Positions 33,951 through 46,654 of a stretch of 64,000 nt of DNA are shown here, in pieces. Position 1 is the first letter of the stretch, and the number at the start of each line of letters is the position of its first letter. This DNA is from Populus alba (taxonomy: Eukaryota > Streptophyta > Magnoliopsida > Malpighiales > Salicaceae): positions 6,133,345 through 6,197,344 of the forward strand of contig NC_133298.1 of assembly GCF_005239225.2 (NCBI RefSeq), in the 5' to 3' direction. The notes beneath the pieces were generated by a model, which was not told the DNA's origin, made no database searches, and saw only the letters and a program-made list of their open reading frames with translations. The position numbers were made by a program, and so were the translations under genes.

Positions 33951-34565
33951 GGTGACTAAGCTTTTGCTTCCTGTGTTTGAGCCTTGAAGCCTGCAGGAGT
34001 ATTTATAAAGACAAGAGGGAGGGCGTTGTACTTGATGTAAAATCTTGTCAGGATAGAGTTTGATTTGTGAGTAAATCCTTGTCAGAATATTATGAAGCTC
34101 TTACAGTCGTCAAGGTAGAAACCATAACGGAAAGGGAGAAGAAAAGAGTTTCGTTTCAAGTGGAAACCAAAACCCTTTCCTGTTGGGATTTCTGTTACAA
34201 CTGCTAACGACCATCCTGCTCTTGTCACGTCGTCGTATAGCATTCTCGTGGGTAAATCTATAAAATATATAATTCGACAAATCCAGATGAATGAAAAAAG
34301 AAAAAAAAGAAATAGCCGATCATAATTGTAGAAATATTTTAATTTAACATGTAATATAATGTGAGCATTTCGATTTTGAGTTTTAAATACATTGTCTGTA
34401 TGCGTTTGATTTTGATCGATTAGAAGTAAAAAAAAAAAAAAACATGAAATTAATTATTTATTTAAGAAATAAAATAAAAAGAATATTCAATAATCAGAAA
34501 AGGGAGAAATTCGCAATTGATAAATTAATCAATATGTTTGAGTAGTTTAACTTCCTAAGATAGGA
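32800..34565 (-). repeat. Long inverted repeat arm 2 (promoter plus B3 copy 3)
   Basis: Reverse-complement partner of 2040-3800. The match continues about 600 bp past the start codon, to the words TTGATAAATTAATCAATATG near 34520, and then stops. The promoters therefore travelled with the genes. Confidence 0.85.
34001..34008 (-). promoter_or_regulatory. Probable TATA box of B3 copy 3
   Basis: Reverse complement TTATAAAT, at the same distance from the ATG as in copy 1. Confidence 0.55.
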
Positions 34566-34992
34566 ACATAAAAAATAATGTTCAGGTGCACAAGTGGGGT
34601 TTCAAAAAGGAAGAGGATTTGCGGCATGAGTCAAAGATCCGATTGGAAGAATGAAATGGGAAAAACATGTTTTTAAAAGGGGACAAATGATGTGACTTAA
34701 TTCATAGCCCATTAAATATGGAATCATTAAATTGAGTAAAAAAATAGACCTAAATAAATCGGTATTGGTAAACCTAAGATAACACATGATAAATTTATAA
34801 TCCTAGTAATTAAAGTTGAGCCAATGCAGGAAATCTCGCTAAATTTGTAACCTAGACCATAAGATCAAAATAACATGATAGAAAAATAAATCGAATTTTA
34901 TAGCCTATTTAAAAAAAAAATCAACTCGTGTTAACTTTTTAAACTCATGACCAAGATCATCAAACCCAAAGCATTCTATATGAAAAAAACAC
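34566..34992. other. Older repeat sequence, left side of a nested insertion
   Basis: No gene seen. From about 34840 the sequence (words like TCAACTCGTGTTAACTTTTT and ACTCATGACC) reads directly on into 37139 (AACACGAAGCTCAACTCTTA, then ATTGAAGGATGAAAATT) if the block 34993-37138 is removed. Confidence 0.5.
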
Positions 34993-37138
34993 TATCGCAT
35001 CTGAAATCGCGACGGTCTTAAAAATAATCTTGATATGGAAAAAGAACAGATTTCTGGCATCTTGTTCTTTTAGGAAAAAGATCTTCTTTGAGGGGTCGCC
35101 ACATAGTATTATGATCACTAGGAACCCTAACTGATCAACAGAGATCCTATGGTTCGGGACTGGTTACGCAAAAGGAAAGATATTATCACCCCTTAAACGT
35201 TCTGCCTGAGGCAAACTGCATTGCTGATTTTGTCTTAAATTGCTATGCATTTATTAATTTATGCTCTGATGGTTTACTTGCGATATTCATTACTTTGGTG
35301 TTAGTGAATATTTGACTACGAATAATTCCAACTCTAGCGTTGGTAACTATTACGCCGCTATAAAATAAATTTAGATCAATATTTTTTTATTCATGACTCT
35401 AACGATAGCGAATAAACATATAAAATAAATTCATTTTATTGCGCATTCGCATATTTTTTTTATTTTTTAAGTAGTTAAATAAAAAAAACAAAAAAAAACA
35501 ATTAAATCAGTAGTTTTTATTCTTGTCTCTGGCGTCAGTGAATAAACCAATAAAATAAATTTTATTTTTTATGCATGCACATATTTTTTTTTTTTTTCTT
35601 GCTAAATATAATATAATGAATAAAAATAATATAAATTTAAACCAGTATTTTATTCCCGACTCTGGTGTCGGTGAATAAACCAATAAATTTACATTATTTT
35701 TATTCATGCATACACATACTTTTTTTATTTTTCTATATTTTTTATTTTTTATTTTTTTTATTAATAATGTTTTTGAGGCTGAGCTAGCCCACATGCTGGG
35801 CTCGACCCAGCTAGCCCAGCCCGGTCACTAGCTTGGGCCACATGAGCCACGCGTGATCCAAATCACATGTGCCTGGCCTTTGTTGTTTAATTCAAAATAG
35901 GCGGCAAAAATGAATTAACAAAAGGTGGGAAAAAAAGAGCAGAAGACTTACCTGGTTCTTTTGCAGAGAATTTGCGCGAGATTGCTGAGGGAGACGCTTC
36001 TGCTTTCAAATTTCCTCTTACTCCTTCTGCTTGTATCTCACGTTGTATTCCTTTCTTGTGTCTCTATTTCGGCTTGTTTTTTTTTTTTTTTCTTTGCTTT
36101 GTTTTCAGAACACATCTCTACTCTCTCTCGGCCGGTTTCCTCTCTCGTTTTTCTTAGGTCAGAATTGGTGAAGGAAGCCTATTTCTGGTATGGGAGTTCT
36201 AGAGATGAACCTGAAAGTTTTTATGCTTTGCTTGTGTTTCTTTTCTTTCCGGTTTCTTTCGTCTCTCTCTCTTTCTCTAACCAACCTTTGTTTTTTCGAT
36301 GCTCATTTGCTTATTTAGAGCCCGGTGGGTTGGTAATGACAGTATGCTGAGGGTCGACCACCATTAAGGCGCCCATAACTGAAACCAACGAATGATTACT
36401 GCTGCAACATCTCCCAGCCTCTACTATAGGAAATGGTCGCTGGCTTAAGAAGAAGATGAACAGTGTCCTTTTAAAATGACGTTGTTTGGGATATGAGGTG
36501 GCCATTTGCGTTTTGACCCTTGAAGTTTTGAAAATTTTATAATTAAGCCCTGGTTTAAACTGTAATATCCTCTGCATTTTGACGCCTTTTACAAGTTAGC
36601 CCTTGGACTTTAATCTGTTGCAATTGTGCCCCCAATTAACCCCAAACTTTGCTATTTCTTTAATTAAGTCCCTAATTTCATTAATTTAATTAAATCCAAG
36701 TCCAATTAAGTCTAAAACTTATCAATTCTCCCATTACGCCCTTGATTTCATTAATTAAATTAATTTCAAGCTCAATTAAGTCTCAAAACTTATTCCAATT
36801 AAACCCTTGATTGGATGAATTAATTTAATGTCAAGCTTAATTAAGTCTCAAAACTTATCAATTCTCCAATTAAATCCTTAATTGGATGAGTTAAATTAAT
36901 TCTGAGCTTAATTAAGTCTCAAAACTTATCAATTCTCCAATTAAACCCTTCACTTGATTAATTAAACTAGTCCAAAATTTTAATTAAATCTTTAAACTTC
37001 TAGTCATGTTGCCCTTAACCCAAATTTTAATTCATTCTTCATATATTTTATTTTTACTTGTTTTCTCATCATTATTATTTTTTTATCATTTTCAGTAAAT
37101 AAAATTAAAATAAAATGGCCAAAAATTGGGTTATGACA
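34993..37138 (+). mobile_element. Large solo LTR (about 2.1 kb), nested in an older repeat
   Basis: AACAC lies on both sides (34988-34992 and 37139-37143), and the flanks rejoin into a continuous older repeat. The block ends GGGTTATGACA; it opens TATCGCATCTGAAATCGCGA, so the usual first TG is altered. Near 35094-35200 it carries GGGGTCGCCACATAGTATTA and GACTGGTTACGCAAAAGGAA, words I associate with large plant Gypsy or non-autonomous elements. Open stretches at 35925-36350 have no recognisable protein. The strand is inferred from the terminal GACA and is not certain. Confidence 0.65.
35380..36970. repeat. Two subrepeat arrays inside the large LTR
   Basis: About 35385-35740 holds three degenerate units of about 120-140 bp, each with TTTTATTC.TG.CTCT..CG..AGTGAATAAAC. 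About 36640-36970 holds four to five units of about 65-80 bp, each with AATTAAGTCTCAAAACTTAT and CAATTAAACCCTT. Such internal arrays are typical of very long LTRs. Confidence 0.75.
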
Positions 37139-38250
37139 AACACGAAGCTCAACTCTTATTCTATCAAATATTGAAGGATGAAAATTAAAAAAGAATTTTA
37201 ATTATACAAAAGGATTAAAAAATAGCAATTAAAAAAATAAGAATTAAAATTAAAATGCAAATGAAAATTAAATTTTATATTTGACTAAAGGGTGAAATTG
37301 AAAAAAAAAAATTTAACAAAATGATAAAAAAAAAAATTAGAAGAATGAGGATCAAAATTGACATAAAAAAATAAAAATAATTTTTTTTATTGAAGGGTAA
37401 AATTGAAAATAAAAATAAATTTAATAAAAGGAAAAAAAAAAAAAAAAAAAAGAATAGGGACCATAAATTTAGATTGAAGGATGAATTGAGAACCAGTAAG
37501 ACTTTTATAAAGGACAAAAAAAATTAGAAATTAAACAAATAATGACCAATTTGAAAAACATAATATATGTAAAAATTAGAATTGATGGACAAAATTAAAA
37601 GTAAATAAAAATTTTTATAAAAAGGCCAAAAATAAAATTAAAAATCAAAAGAATAAGAACTGAAGTTAAATATCAAAAACAAAGAGGACCAACCTTTTAT
37701 TTTTAAGGGATGAGAGAGAGAAAAATACATCATTAGTGACAAAGGTGACAAATCACTTCACTATCATTGACATGTGATGTACTATAAAAAAGAAAACATA
37801 ACAACTTTTCTAACAAAATGGTGGAAAGGAAATTTGGCTATCAAGAAACGGCTCCCACATATTAGCTTGTACATGGCACGCGCCAATAGTTTTTTTAATT
37901 TAATTAATAATTAAACATGGTTAAAAAAACTAAAATACTCTTGATAAACCTCATAATAACAAAAACAAATGAGTTAAAAAAACCAAAAAATTTCTAAACA
38001 CATAATTTAATTTAATTTTTATTTTTTCCAAATATAAATGTCATTTTACTGTATTTAAAAAAAAAGACATCACTACTCTTGTTTGCTAGTTTGATTTGGC
38101 AGGCAATTAGATCATTTTAATGTGATTAAAGAAACACATACCCTCAATCAATTCTTTAATGATTAATTAGCACTGTATTTGATTTTTATTAACAGAAGCA
38201 AAAACGCCATTACTGAATAGTGTCAATAAATTTGTGTCTACAATGTGTAT
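37139..38250. repeat. Older AT-rich repeat, right side of the nested insertion
   Basis: 37139-37690 is a lysine/asparagine-codon-like A-rich tract with recurring GAGGATCAAAATTGACAT-type words. 37690-38250 aligns with 29003-29900 and provides the empty site of the TRIM element (GATGTACTATAAAAAAG near 37783-37799). No coding capacity. Confidence 0.6.
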
Positions 38251-39466
38251 CGTTGGTTAATTATAAACATGGATAAAGCACGAGGGGCCTTGGAGGAGTT
38301 TAGTGTTCAAAATTGCATGAGCTTCTTAGTTCCAACAAGAGAACCACCACAGACGTTTACCAAACCTGCCAAAAAAATCTTTTTCATCTAAAGAAAAAGG
38401 TCAAAACTCAATATTTGCCGAATAATATGGTTTTTGAGTTACTTCCACCGATGATTACAAAATAATAATAATAATAATAACTTGTCTAATAACCAGCTAG
38501 ACCGAACTTAAATGCCGTTATGAATTCAGTAAATTAACTTATGGAACACAATATTAAATATTTTATTCTATATTTATTAGGTTTCTTAATTAAACAATGT
38601 TGATTTGAATATATAAAAAAATTCATTAATCAAATTTTATCTATTTAGGTTTTGACAAAGTTGATCCATGAATCACATCATCCAGTCACCGAGTCTACCC
38701 ACAAAGATGGGTTTAGTAGCTATGAGATTATTAGCTAACAAAACAAACACAGCAGCAAAAACCAACCAGAACCCCTGCTGTGCATTATTATTCTGGTGGA
38801 TACCTTGTTTTCCCTCCTTGTATCTCTTTTTCCTCGATTTTTTCCTTTTTAAATCTACCAATTTTGATGCTAGGAGGATTGAGAGGGGGGCGCAAAACAA
38901 AGAAAACACTTATCTTTTCCATAGCCGCTAACCATCTTGTATAATGGGCGTGAAAAGCTTGTGTACATAGTGAGTGAAAATTCAGGTACTTTTTGCTACT
39001 AGCAGAATACACGGTGAATATCATGACATTGACGAGCTTCTAAAAATCATTGCAGTATCACGTCCAAGCTCTCCGAGGACGTGTATAACAGTGATGCGAA
39101 AAGCACCCGAGAATGTTCCAATGCAAGTGATCACAAACTCGATGTGCATATGCAGTCAGATCTTAAGCAAATCAACCTAAAATTCTCACCTTGTATCCAT
39201 GAAAGATAAATTATTTGATGCAGGCCTCTAGTATGGATGTCAAACATGTGATCATCGAAGCACAATGACTGCAAGCTGGAGGAAGATGAGGAGAAAGCAT
39301 GGAATTGTAATTGGCAGATGACATGAATGGCTCACAAAACCCCTTGTCCAGAGGAACCAAAGAGCAGATTTCCTTTTATTCCTTGATAAAAAGAGAAGCA
39401 ACAAAAATTGGGAAAGCAAACAATAACTTCTACGCAAAACGCATTAAAGAACATAGAGAAATTGTC
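38251..39466. other. Intergenic and probable 3' UTR of the HIZ2-like gene
   Basis: 38251-38660 is AT-rich with an (AAT)n run near 38461-38480. 38660-39200 is less AT-rich and has short open frames on both strands with no recognised family. Bases near 39250-39466 are probably the 3' untranslated region of the minus-strand gene. Confidence 0.4.
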
Positions 39467-42400
39467 TCAATGTGTACTTTCAGGAGAATGATGTATCCGA
39501 CTTAAAATTACCGACTCAGACTCATTTGATCCAGACATCAAAGCCCCAGATGCCTTGAGAGAATCATCCGAAAAAAATAAAGGACCACATATTGCATCAC
39601 CCGACCCCCGCCCTTCTTCAGCACATTGCAAAGCATTATCTTCTACACCTTCAGCAGGTGAAATGGAGGAAGCTTGGGATGCATTATCAGGGCTTGGGAT
39701 GCTTCCCTTTACACCTTCTGAATTGCCCGGCTCGGATGGCACCCCATCAATCTTATCACCACTAGGAATTTCTACAGGCTTTTCCAGATTATCTTGACTA
39801 AGAGCTTGAACAGGAAAATCCTGGGAGGGGGTGGGAGCCTGAGCATAATCCTTCGAAACAAGTTCTACTGGTTCCTCATGGGTATCAGCAAGTGGAACAT
39901 CTTCAGCTTTCTTCTGATCTAAATTCAGCTCTGGAACGTCATGCATTTCTTCATCCTGATTTAAAACCGGTTCTTCTGCTTTATGCCCATCATCAATAGG
40001 CTCATCTTTTACTTTGGTAGTTGAAATAGCATTTATTGTTCCACCATTAACAATTGGCAAGCCACTCAGACCTGGTCTCTCCTTCTTGTAGTAATCCATG
40101 GCTCTCTGCAAGGAAGGAACCAGAATGTCAGTGAAAGAATTGGCACTTAAGAATTAATCTAAAAACTATTGAGAAGCATAATATGAAAAATAAAGTTAAG
40201 ACCAAGTCAAATACTGTTTGCAGTTGGACAGAATCAGATTGGAAATGACAGCGATATTCAAATGTTGCAACACCAACAAAAAGAAGTGCAGCCCAAATCC
40301 ATTAGATCATGCTTTATATACCATCAATTCCTTTGGTTATTATCCTACATCCAATCTCTCCCCTATTTTTTTACCAGATCTCAATAGAAATACGCATTTT
40401 CCTCATTAACACAGTGGCAAGATGCTTGTATATCTGAAAGATATTTCTGTATATGAACAATAATTATGAGCAAAAGAAAGGTAGGCATCACAAGCTGCAA
40501 GCTCTCATTAACTAAACTCTCATTAACTAAACGCCTATGCAATTTTTGCTTCCACTTAACAAGTACAAAATCCTGGTTGATCAAGCAAAAATAAGTAGAT
40601 AGAAGGTCACAAAAAAAAAATTCACCGTGCTTCTTCAAATGACTCCAATTGATCATGACTGGATTCACAAACATGCACAGACTAATCACAAATAATTTGT
40701 TATATAGTTAATGATTTTACCTGAAAAACAGAATCTTTTGTGGCAGGAAGAAGTGAAAGGCTGAAAATGGAATCGAAACTTTTTGGCACTGCTCTTGCAC
40801 CATCCTGTCACATCACAATAGCATAAAAATAAATTATAAACAGAACAAGGTACGCATACACATACAAGGCCGTGCATGACAAATAGAGTCTCTTGCCTTC
40901 AAGTTTACAAGCATAACAATATCTTCATCAGCATTTGCACCCTGCTCCATGCTGAGCAAACTCATACATTGGCTATACAACTCTGGACTGGCAAGTTCTG
41001 ATGAAATGTCCAGCTTAGAGAGATAAGCATGGGCAAAATGACTCCTATCATCACTACTTTGCATTTTAGGCGGATCAGGCATCTTCTCAAGGATAGTTTT
41101 AGGCATAGACCTCGAAGATTCTTTTGCTGAAGCAACAGCTGACTTTGTTTCTACAATTTCAGCTTGGACCTTTTGATGAGTATTTTCATTTTGCGACTCG
41201 TGACCTACTTGTCCAGCCGAAAGATTCTCCATAGGTGCCTGCACTGGAAAATCCTCTTTCACAGAAGCTGCTGGCGAGTCCATATTCACATCACCATTTT
41301 GTGTTTTCCATATATCAGTGCCAGTTTCCCATCCCCTACCATTCAACTGATGCCTATTCTGGTCCCATTCTTGCCCATATGCATGTGGTTCATCCCTAAA
41401 CACACCATTATTTCCATCCCATCCATGCATTTGAGAAGGTCCTGACCCATCTATCATATTATGCCACCCAAGTGGTCGCAAATGACCAGAAAACCTGTCA
41501 GCATCAGGTATGTGGTAAGGAATCCCAGAGTGGTTAATTTCCATAGAAGGCCTGGCACTGAACAGTGGTGGAGATGCAAAATGAGACATCATTGCTTGAA
41601 AACTTCCATGTGGCCCATGTTGGAAAGGCATGTAGCCATTTGGCATGGGTGAAGACCAGTTTGGGACACCTCTCCAAGCATTTCCTTGACCTCTTCCCAG
41701 ATTGGGATCGCCGCCTCCTCTCTTGTAGCGGGTGTTAACTCTACTATCTTCTTCTAGTGAACCCATAAAAGATGGGCTGCCACCTCCACCCCTGAAGGCA
41801 TGTGGAGGAATCAAAGCAGAATTGTTCTGATTAGTTCTGTTATAAAAGGATGAATCACCTGGAGTTGACTCATCTGATAGAGGCTTCTCCAAAGGTAAAT
41901 CCCGACCTAGTCTGTCATCAGCAGAGGGCACATCTCTAGCACTGATGGAACCACTTCTCCTCCTCGCTGATTCTTCAATGTCAACACTCCGCCTGACACC
42001 AGTTCTGTTTGCATATCTGCGCTCATGGCTTGATGAAGGGGATCTGTCAACCAAGCCCCGGGGTGAAGCTCTAGAACTTAAAGACCTCTCAATCGACAAC
42101 TCACCCAGATGGCCATCATCCATTTTAATAGGTTTATCAGAAGACCTATACTTGGATGCTCTCTCTGATGTTACTGGGAAATCAGTAGCCTCTCTTGACG
42201 AAATTGCTTTCGACCTCTGTTCGATCACAGCATCCCTGTACTTTGATTCTTCTGCTTTGAAATGCCTATAACAGAAAAAATAAAAACCATCACCATCTTC
42301 CAGTTTGATTCAAGAAATTACCTAAGAGCAGTAAATAACTATAAAATTTTGTTTGATCATTGAAGTGGGTTCCACACACAAATAATTTAACTGGGACATC

Positions 42401-45400
42401 AATTTTAGAAATTGGTCAATAATCAAAGAGATAGGTTCTTTATTATACATGAATGCAATCTACCTACTACTAAAAGTGTGAAGCAAATGACTGAAAATGG
42501 AAATAAAATATTCGACTAAGAAGTGTGAACCCTAGCACTCCGCAAAAAGATAAAAATATACTTGTTTAGATAAAAATAGACTGATTTCATTTTTTTTATT
42601 TCATTCACACATGCTAGTGAACATGAGTATGACATAAAAGTACTGCAATCTATTACACCAATAAAGGGCTCTTCAATTTTGTCATAAGCAAAGTAGAGCA
42701 GCAGTTCTAATATACAAAAGAAATCTTTGAATCAAATCAACCTTCACAAGCAGAATTAAAGCACATGTATGTAAGTTTACAATTTCCAAAACATAAAATA
42801 TCAATTTGGAATTGTCATTTTATCTCTTCACTAATTTAAGACATATTGATAGTTACCTGTACTCTTCAACAGCCCCATGTGAACTGGTATCTGGGGAAGT
42901 CCTCCGTCTATTACTGCTAACATTATTATCTAGATGGGCCTGCCGTGATTGAGACCTTCCCCTGTCATCCGACTCAACTCTCCCACTGCTCAAAGATTTC
43001 TTTTCCATGTCAGGATAAGGTGCCTTTATACCCTTGGATTTAGTATCATTATAGTCATCATGATCTTCAGGAGATCTTTTCCTTCCCCTGCTATCTTTGT
43101 ATCTGGCACTACGATCATCAATATGTGCCCCGTCATAGTCAAGATTACGTTCATGGTCTCTGTCACGGTCTCGCTCCCGCTCCCTATCCCGGTCCCGATC
43201 ACGGTCTCGTTCCCTATCACGATTACGATCATGATCACGGTCACGGACAATATCAAACTCGTGATCATGATCACGGTCACGGTCACGGTCACGGTCACCG
43301 TCTTGTGGCTTAGATTTCTTTTGAATTTCTGGACCATCCTTCTCATCCCTTGCATGCTTCTCATCAGACCTGCTGTTAATGTTATCTCTTGTACCACGCT
43401 CATCTTTTTGCTTATCATCTCGATGCCTATTTTCCCTGCCCGTGTCTTCATGATACTTGTCTCTATATCTATCATCATTGTGCTTCTCATCCTTTGGTTT
43501 TCCATCCTTGACAACATCCTCCCTTGAGGATAAGCGTTTTCCATTTGCATCTCCAAAATCATCCTGTTGCTTATCCCCATCAACAGAATCATCTCTCTTT
43601 CTCCTAATTCGTCTATCAGACTGGTTCTCTGATTCAGGACTTCGCAATTGATCATTTGCTGCCACAAGCATAAATCAACACGTAAACTTGATGTTCAGCA
43701 AGAAGAGCCAAGATATGGGGGGGAAAAAAAGCGGATTAAGCAACAGGACCATGATATCCCAACTGCAAGAAGTGTACAGACATCTAAAGTAAAACATTAA
43801 GGCTGCTTATGTGTAAAGAAGGGGGGGTATAAATAAATAATCAAAGATATACCACCACTGCTGCTGGAATGACAAAAACAGGTAGCAAGCCCCCATGTAG
43901 ACACATAGCCAACATGATGTAACAATTAATCATGTGCCTATCAGTATATCTAATGAAGACAAACTAAGCATTATTAAAGTGACTGGATATTCCCTCCTCA
44001 CATTATTAAACCATCCAACACCCAAGACAAGATTGTCAACAGCATTCATTTCATAATTTCAGGAAAACAAATGAAGGCAATATGAAATATGTTGGATTGC
44101 TTCACTAAATCCAACAAAATAGCACAAAGAAATATGTTCTATGTTCTCCTCTCCAAATTACTGTATTTCCAATCTAATCTAATACTACTTCATAAAATAT
44201 TCTCTTTGAATGCAGGATAGGAAAGATATCCTCGTTCATAATAACTTGGAAGATATCAGTAACAGCTCTCAAGAAGCACTTCAAGAAGATAGGAAACAAA
44301 AATTTTTAAGGCAATTTGAAACCCCCGTGAAGAATGAAGTGCAGTAACAACAATGTGAAAATACAGAGGAAAATTTTACCTTGTTCCAAATTATTACTAA
44401 CTAAAATAAGAAGATGCAGATAACAGGTATAATTTAACATTCCAAACTCATCTATGGAGATATATCATAAAGTCTTAACAAAATTGTATAAACAAGAGAT
44501 CTTTTGCAGCAATGTTCCAATCACAACAACTGTCTGTTGCTTTTCAAGAGGAATTCAAATGACACAAAGCTTACATGCAATAGAAGATTGTGCATCAAAT
44601 ACACCAGAAAAACCATATCAGGTTGAAAAAACCAATTGAGCAAACAGGTAACCGTGCATGATATCTACAGTTATTTCAAGCAATCTATTAACTCCCTAGG
44701 TCCCTCAACACATGTTGAATGTCAAAGGACTAGACAAACTCCGGCTAAAGTGGTAATGTAGACAACACATTCACTGAGTAGGAGTGGAAGTAAATGGTCT
44801 TGATACCAAAAAAATAGCCATCCATGATATCTTCATTGACTCATTTTACACATAACTGTAATTTCTTAATGCACAGTATCAGTAAAATCAAATGAAATAC
44901 TTTATTTCCCTTGTCTCCAAGAAAACAACTTCAAATAAATAGGAATTTTAAAAACACTATAAATATGTTGGGGAACATGATGGAGTGTGGAGTAATGTAA
45001 TGAAGAATGAAACAAGCACCATTTTTTTCTTCCATTGCATTCAATTATACTCCAGAAGGTTCTTCCAGACATCTTGTAAGGGCACTAAAAGTTGACTGGA
45101 AGAGAAAAGACTCTGTTCTCAAATCCATACCCACAGTTAAATGGATTGTGCGTCTGAAGTACTTAAAAGAGTATAGATCAGAAACACTGGATTGAAGATC
45201 AAACCACTCAATGTTATATGGATAATTGTGTCATGGTCAACCATACCCAGGGGTACACGTGATAGGCAACGAAGTACTGATATATTTTCTTCTACTGTCA
45301 ACTTTTGTCTATCATCAAATAACTAGAAATCATCCACAAAAAACATGAGCAAGTTACGTTAAAATCTGTGTGCATAGCTTAACAAACTAGGGAAGGTGAG

Positions 45401-46654
45401 ATCACCATATTAACAGATCACAAGTCCATTTTCAATTTTCCATACCCTACATATAACAATTTAGAGAATAAGCATTTGAAACCCTTTCCTTACACCTACA
45501 AGGACTGTCTCGTATACACAGGCAAGTATCATAGACTCTAATCTGAATTTCTTATGTGCCTTAAATGCAGGCCTTCTTCTCATAATCACTGCTGATCCAT
45601 TTTCAAAAGGAGAAATTTCACATTTCAGTCTAAACCAAAATGAAAATGAAAATAAACATTTTTTATTACATGAGGGACACTCAAATCCTTATTAAATGTA
45701 CATCTAAAATATCATAAACAAATTCCAGATATTGATTAGAAATCCTCTTCAACTCGCAGGATCTAAATCATTTTAACTTATTAAAGACACTTCAACACAC
45801 AAGACTCTAGGGACAGGCCAGGTAGAGGTGACTCAACAATCACAAGTAAAATTCACAGAGAAAAGAAACCTTAAAGCTACGCATTATTAAATTGAGCCCT
45901 CCAAGACCACAAATAACTAAACTTTCCCTTGTTTCATTAAAAAGAAAAAAAACTTCCCGCAATCACTTCTAACAATTCAAAACAGCATTCTTGTAGTTTA
46001 ACAAACAGCAAACAAAATAAGCACACAAATCCACAAACACCCACATCCGACATTCAAAGAACACATTTCAACCATTACAAGCCAACCCATTGTTACCTTA
46101 CCAGTTTTTTCAGAAACTTGTTTTCCTCCACGCGAATACTCCTCAACCTCAATCCGCTTCTCACTTCTCCCCTCTTTTCCTTTCTTTTCCCTCTCCCTCT
46201 CCCTATCCCTTTCCCTTTCCCTTTCCCTTTCCCTCTCCTCCTTTCTACTACTCTCCCTATACCTTCCCTCACTCTTCTTCTCCACGCTATCATCCCTCCT
46301 CCTACTCTTCGACCTCTCCTCGCTCCCTTTCTCCTTCCCCTTCTTCTCACCTTTCTCCTCCTCTCCACCATTCCACCTATCATTATTTTCCTCTGCTCTA
46401 TCTTTTCTCCTCTTTGACGAAGAGGAGGAATACTCCTCTACATATTCCCCATTTAAAGATTCCTTATTTTCTTTGTTCTCCTTTATATCTAACTTTCTCT
46501 TCTCGCTCGAAACCCTAACACTGCTACTATTGCTAATATTCTCCTCTTTCACCGCAGCGGCCACCTTTTTCTCTTTCAAGCTCGAATTTTTCTCCGAATC
46601 TGAATACTCTCTCGAGCTATGCTTGCTCGATTTGTGTCGGGAACTTCTCGGCAT
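39467..46654 (-). CDS. HIZ2: RS/RD/RE-rich nuclear protein, ZC3H13/HIZ2-like
   Basis: My minus-strand model has five exons: 46654-46102, 43658-42857, 42265-40897, 40804-40721, 40105-39467; total 3447 nt, 1148 residues. The start is the ATG at 46654 (MPRSSRHKSSKHSSREYSDS). Residues 1-184 are Ser/Lys/Arg/Glu-rich with long RE runs. About 300-355 is an almost pure RD/RE run, encoded by CGTGAC-type hexamers. The central part is Gly/Ser/Arg-rich, with a PFQHGPHGSFQAMMSHFASP segment. The C-terminus (about 845-960) is ordered: AHAYLSKLDISSELASPELY, FSLSLLPATKDSVF, MDYYKKERPGLSG; then an acidic tail. This plan matches plant proteins annotated as zinc finger CCCH protein 13, whose Arabidopsis member (At5g53440, from memory) is reported as HIZ2, linked to the m6A writer complex. 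No CCCH finger is visible here. The intron at 46101-43659 is large. The third intron uses a GC donor (AAG|GCAAGA, exon end 40897). Confidence 0.78.

Noticed and set aside
35925..36350. 141-codon frame within the large LTR, with hydrophobic stretches
   Set aside because: T-rich sequence gives Phe/Leu/Ser runs that imitate membrane segments; it lies inside an LTR and has no recognisable protein.
42949..43667. Plus-strand frame of 192 codons and an alternative minus frame of 213 codons over the RD-repeat exon
   Set aside because: Both are by-products of the CGTGAC-type hexamer repeat. The chosen frame joins in phase with flanking exons and gives the RD/RE-rich protein.
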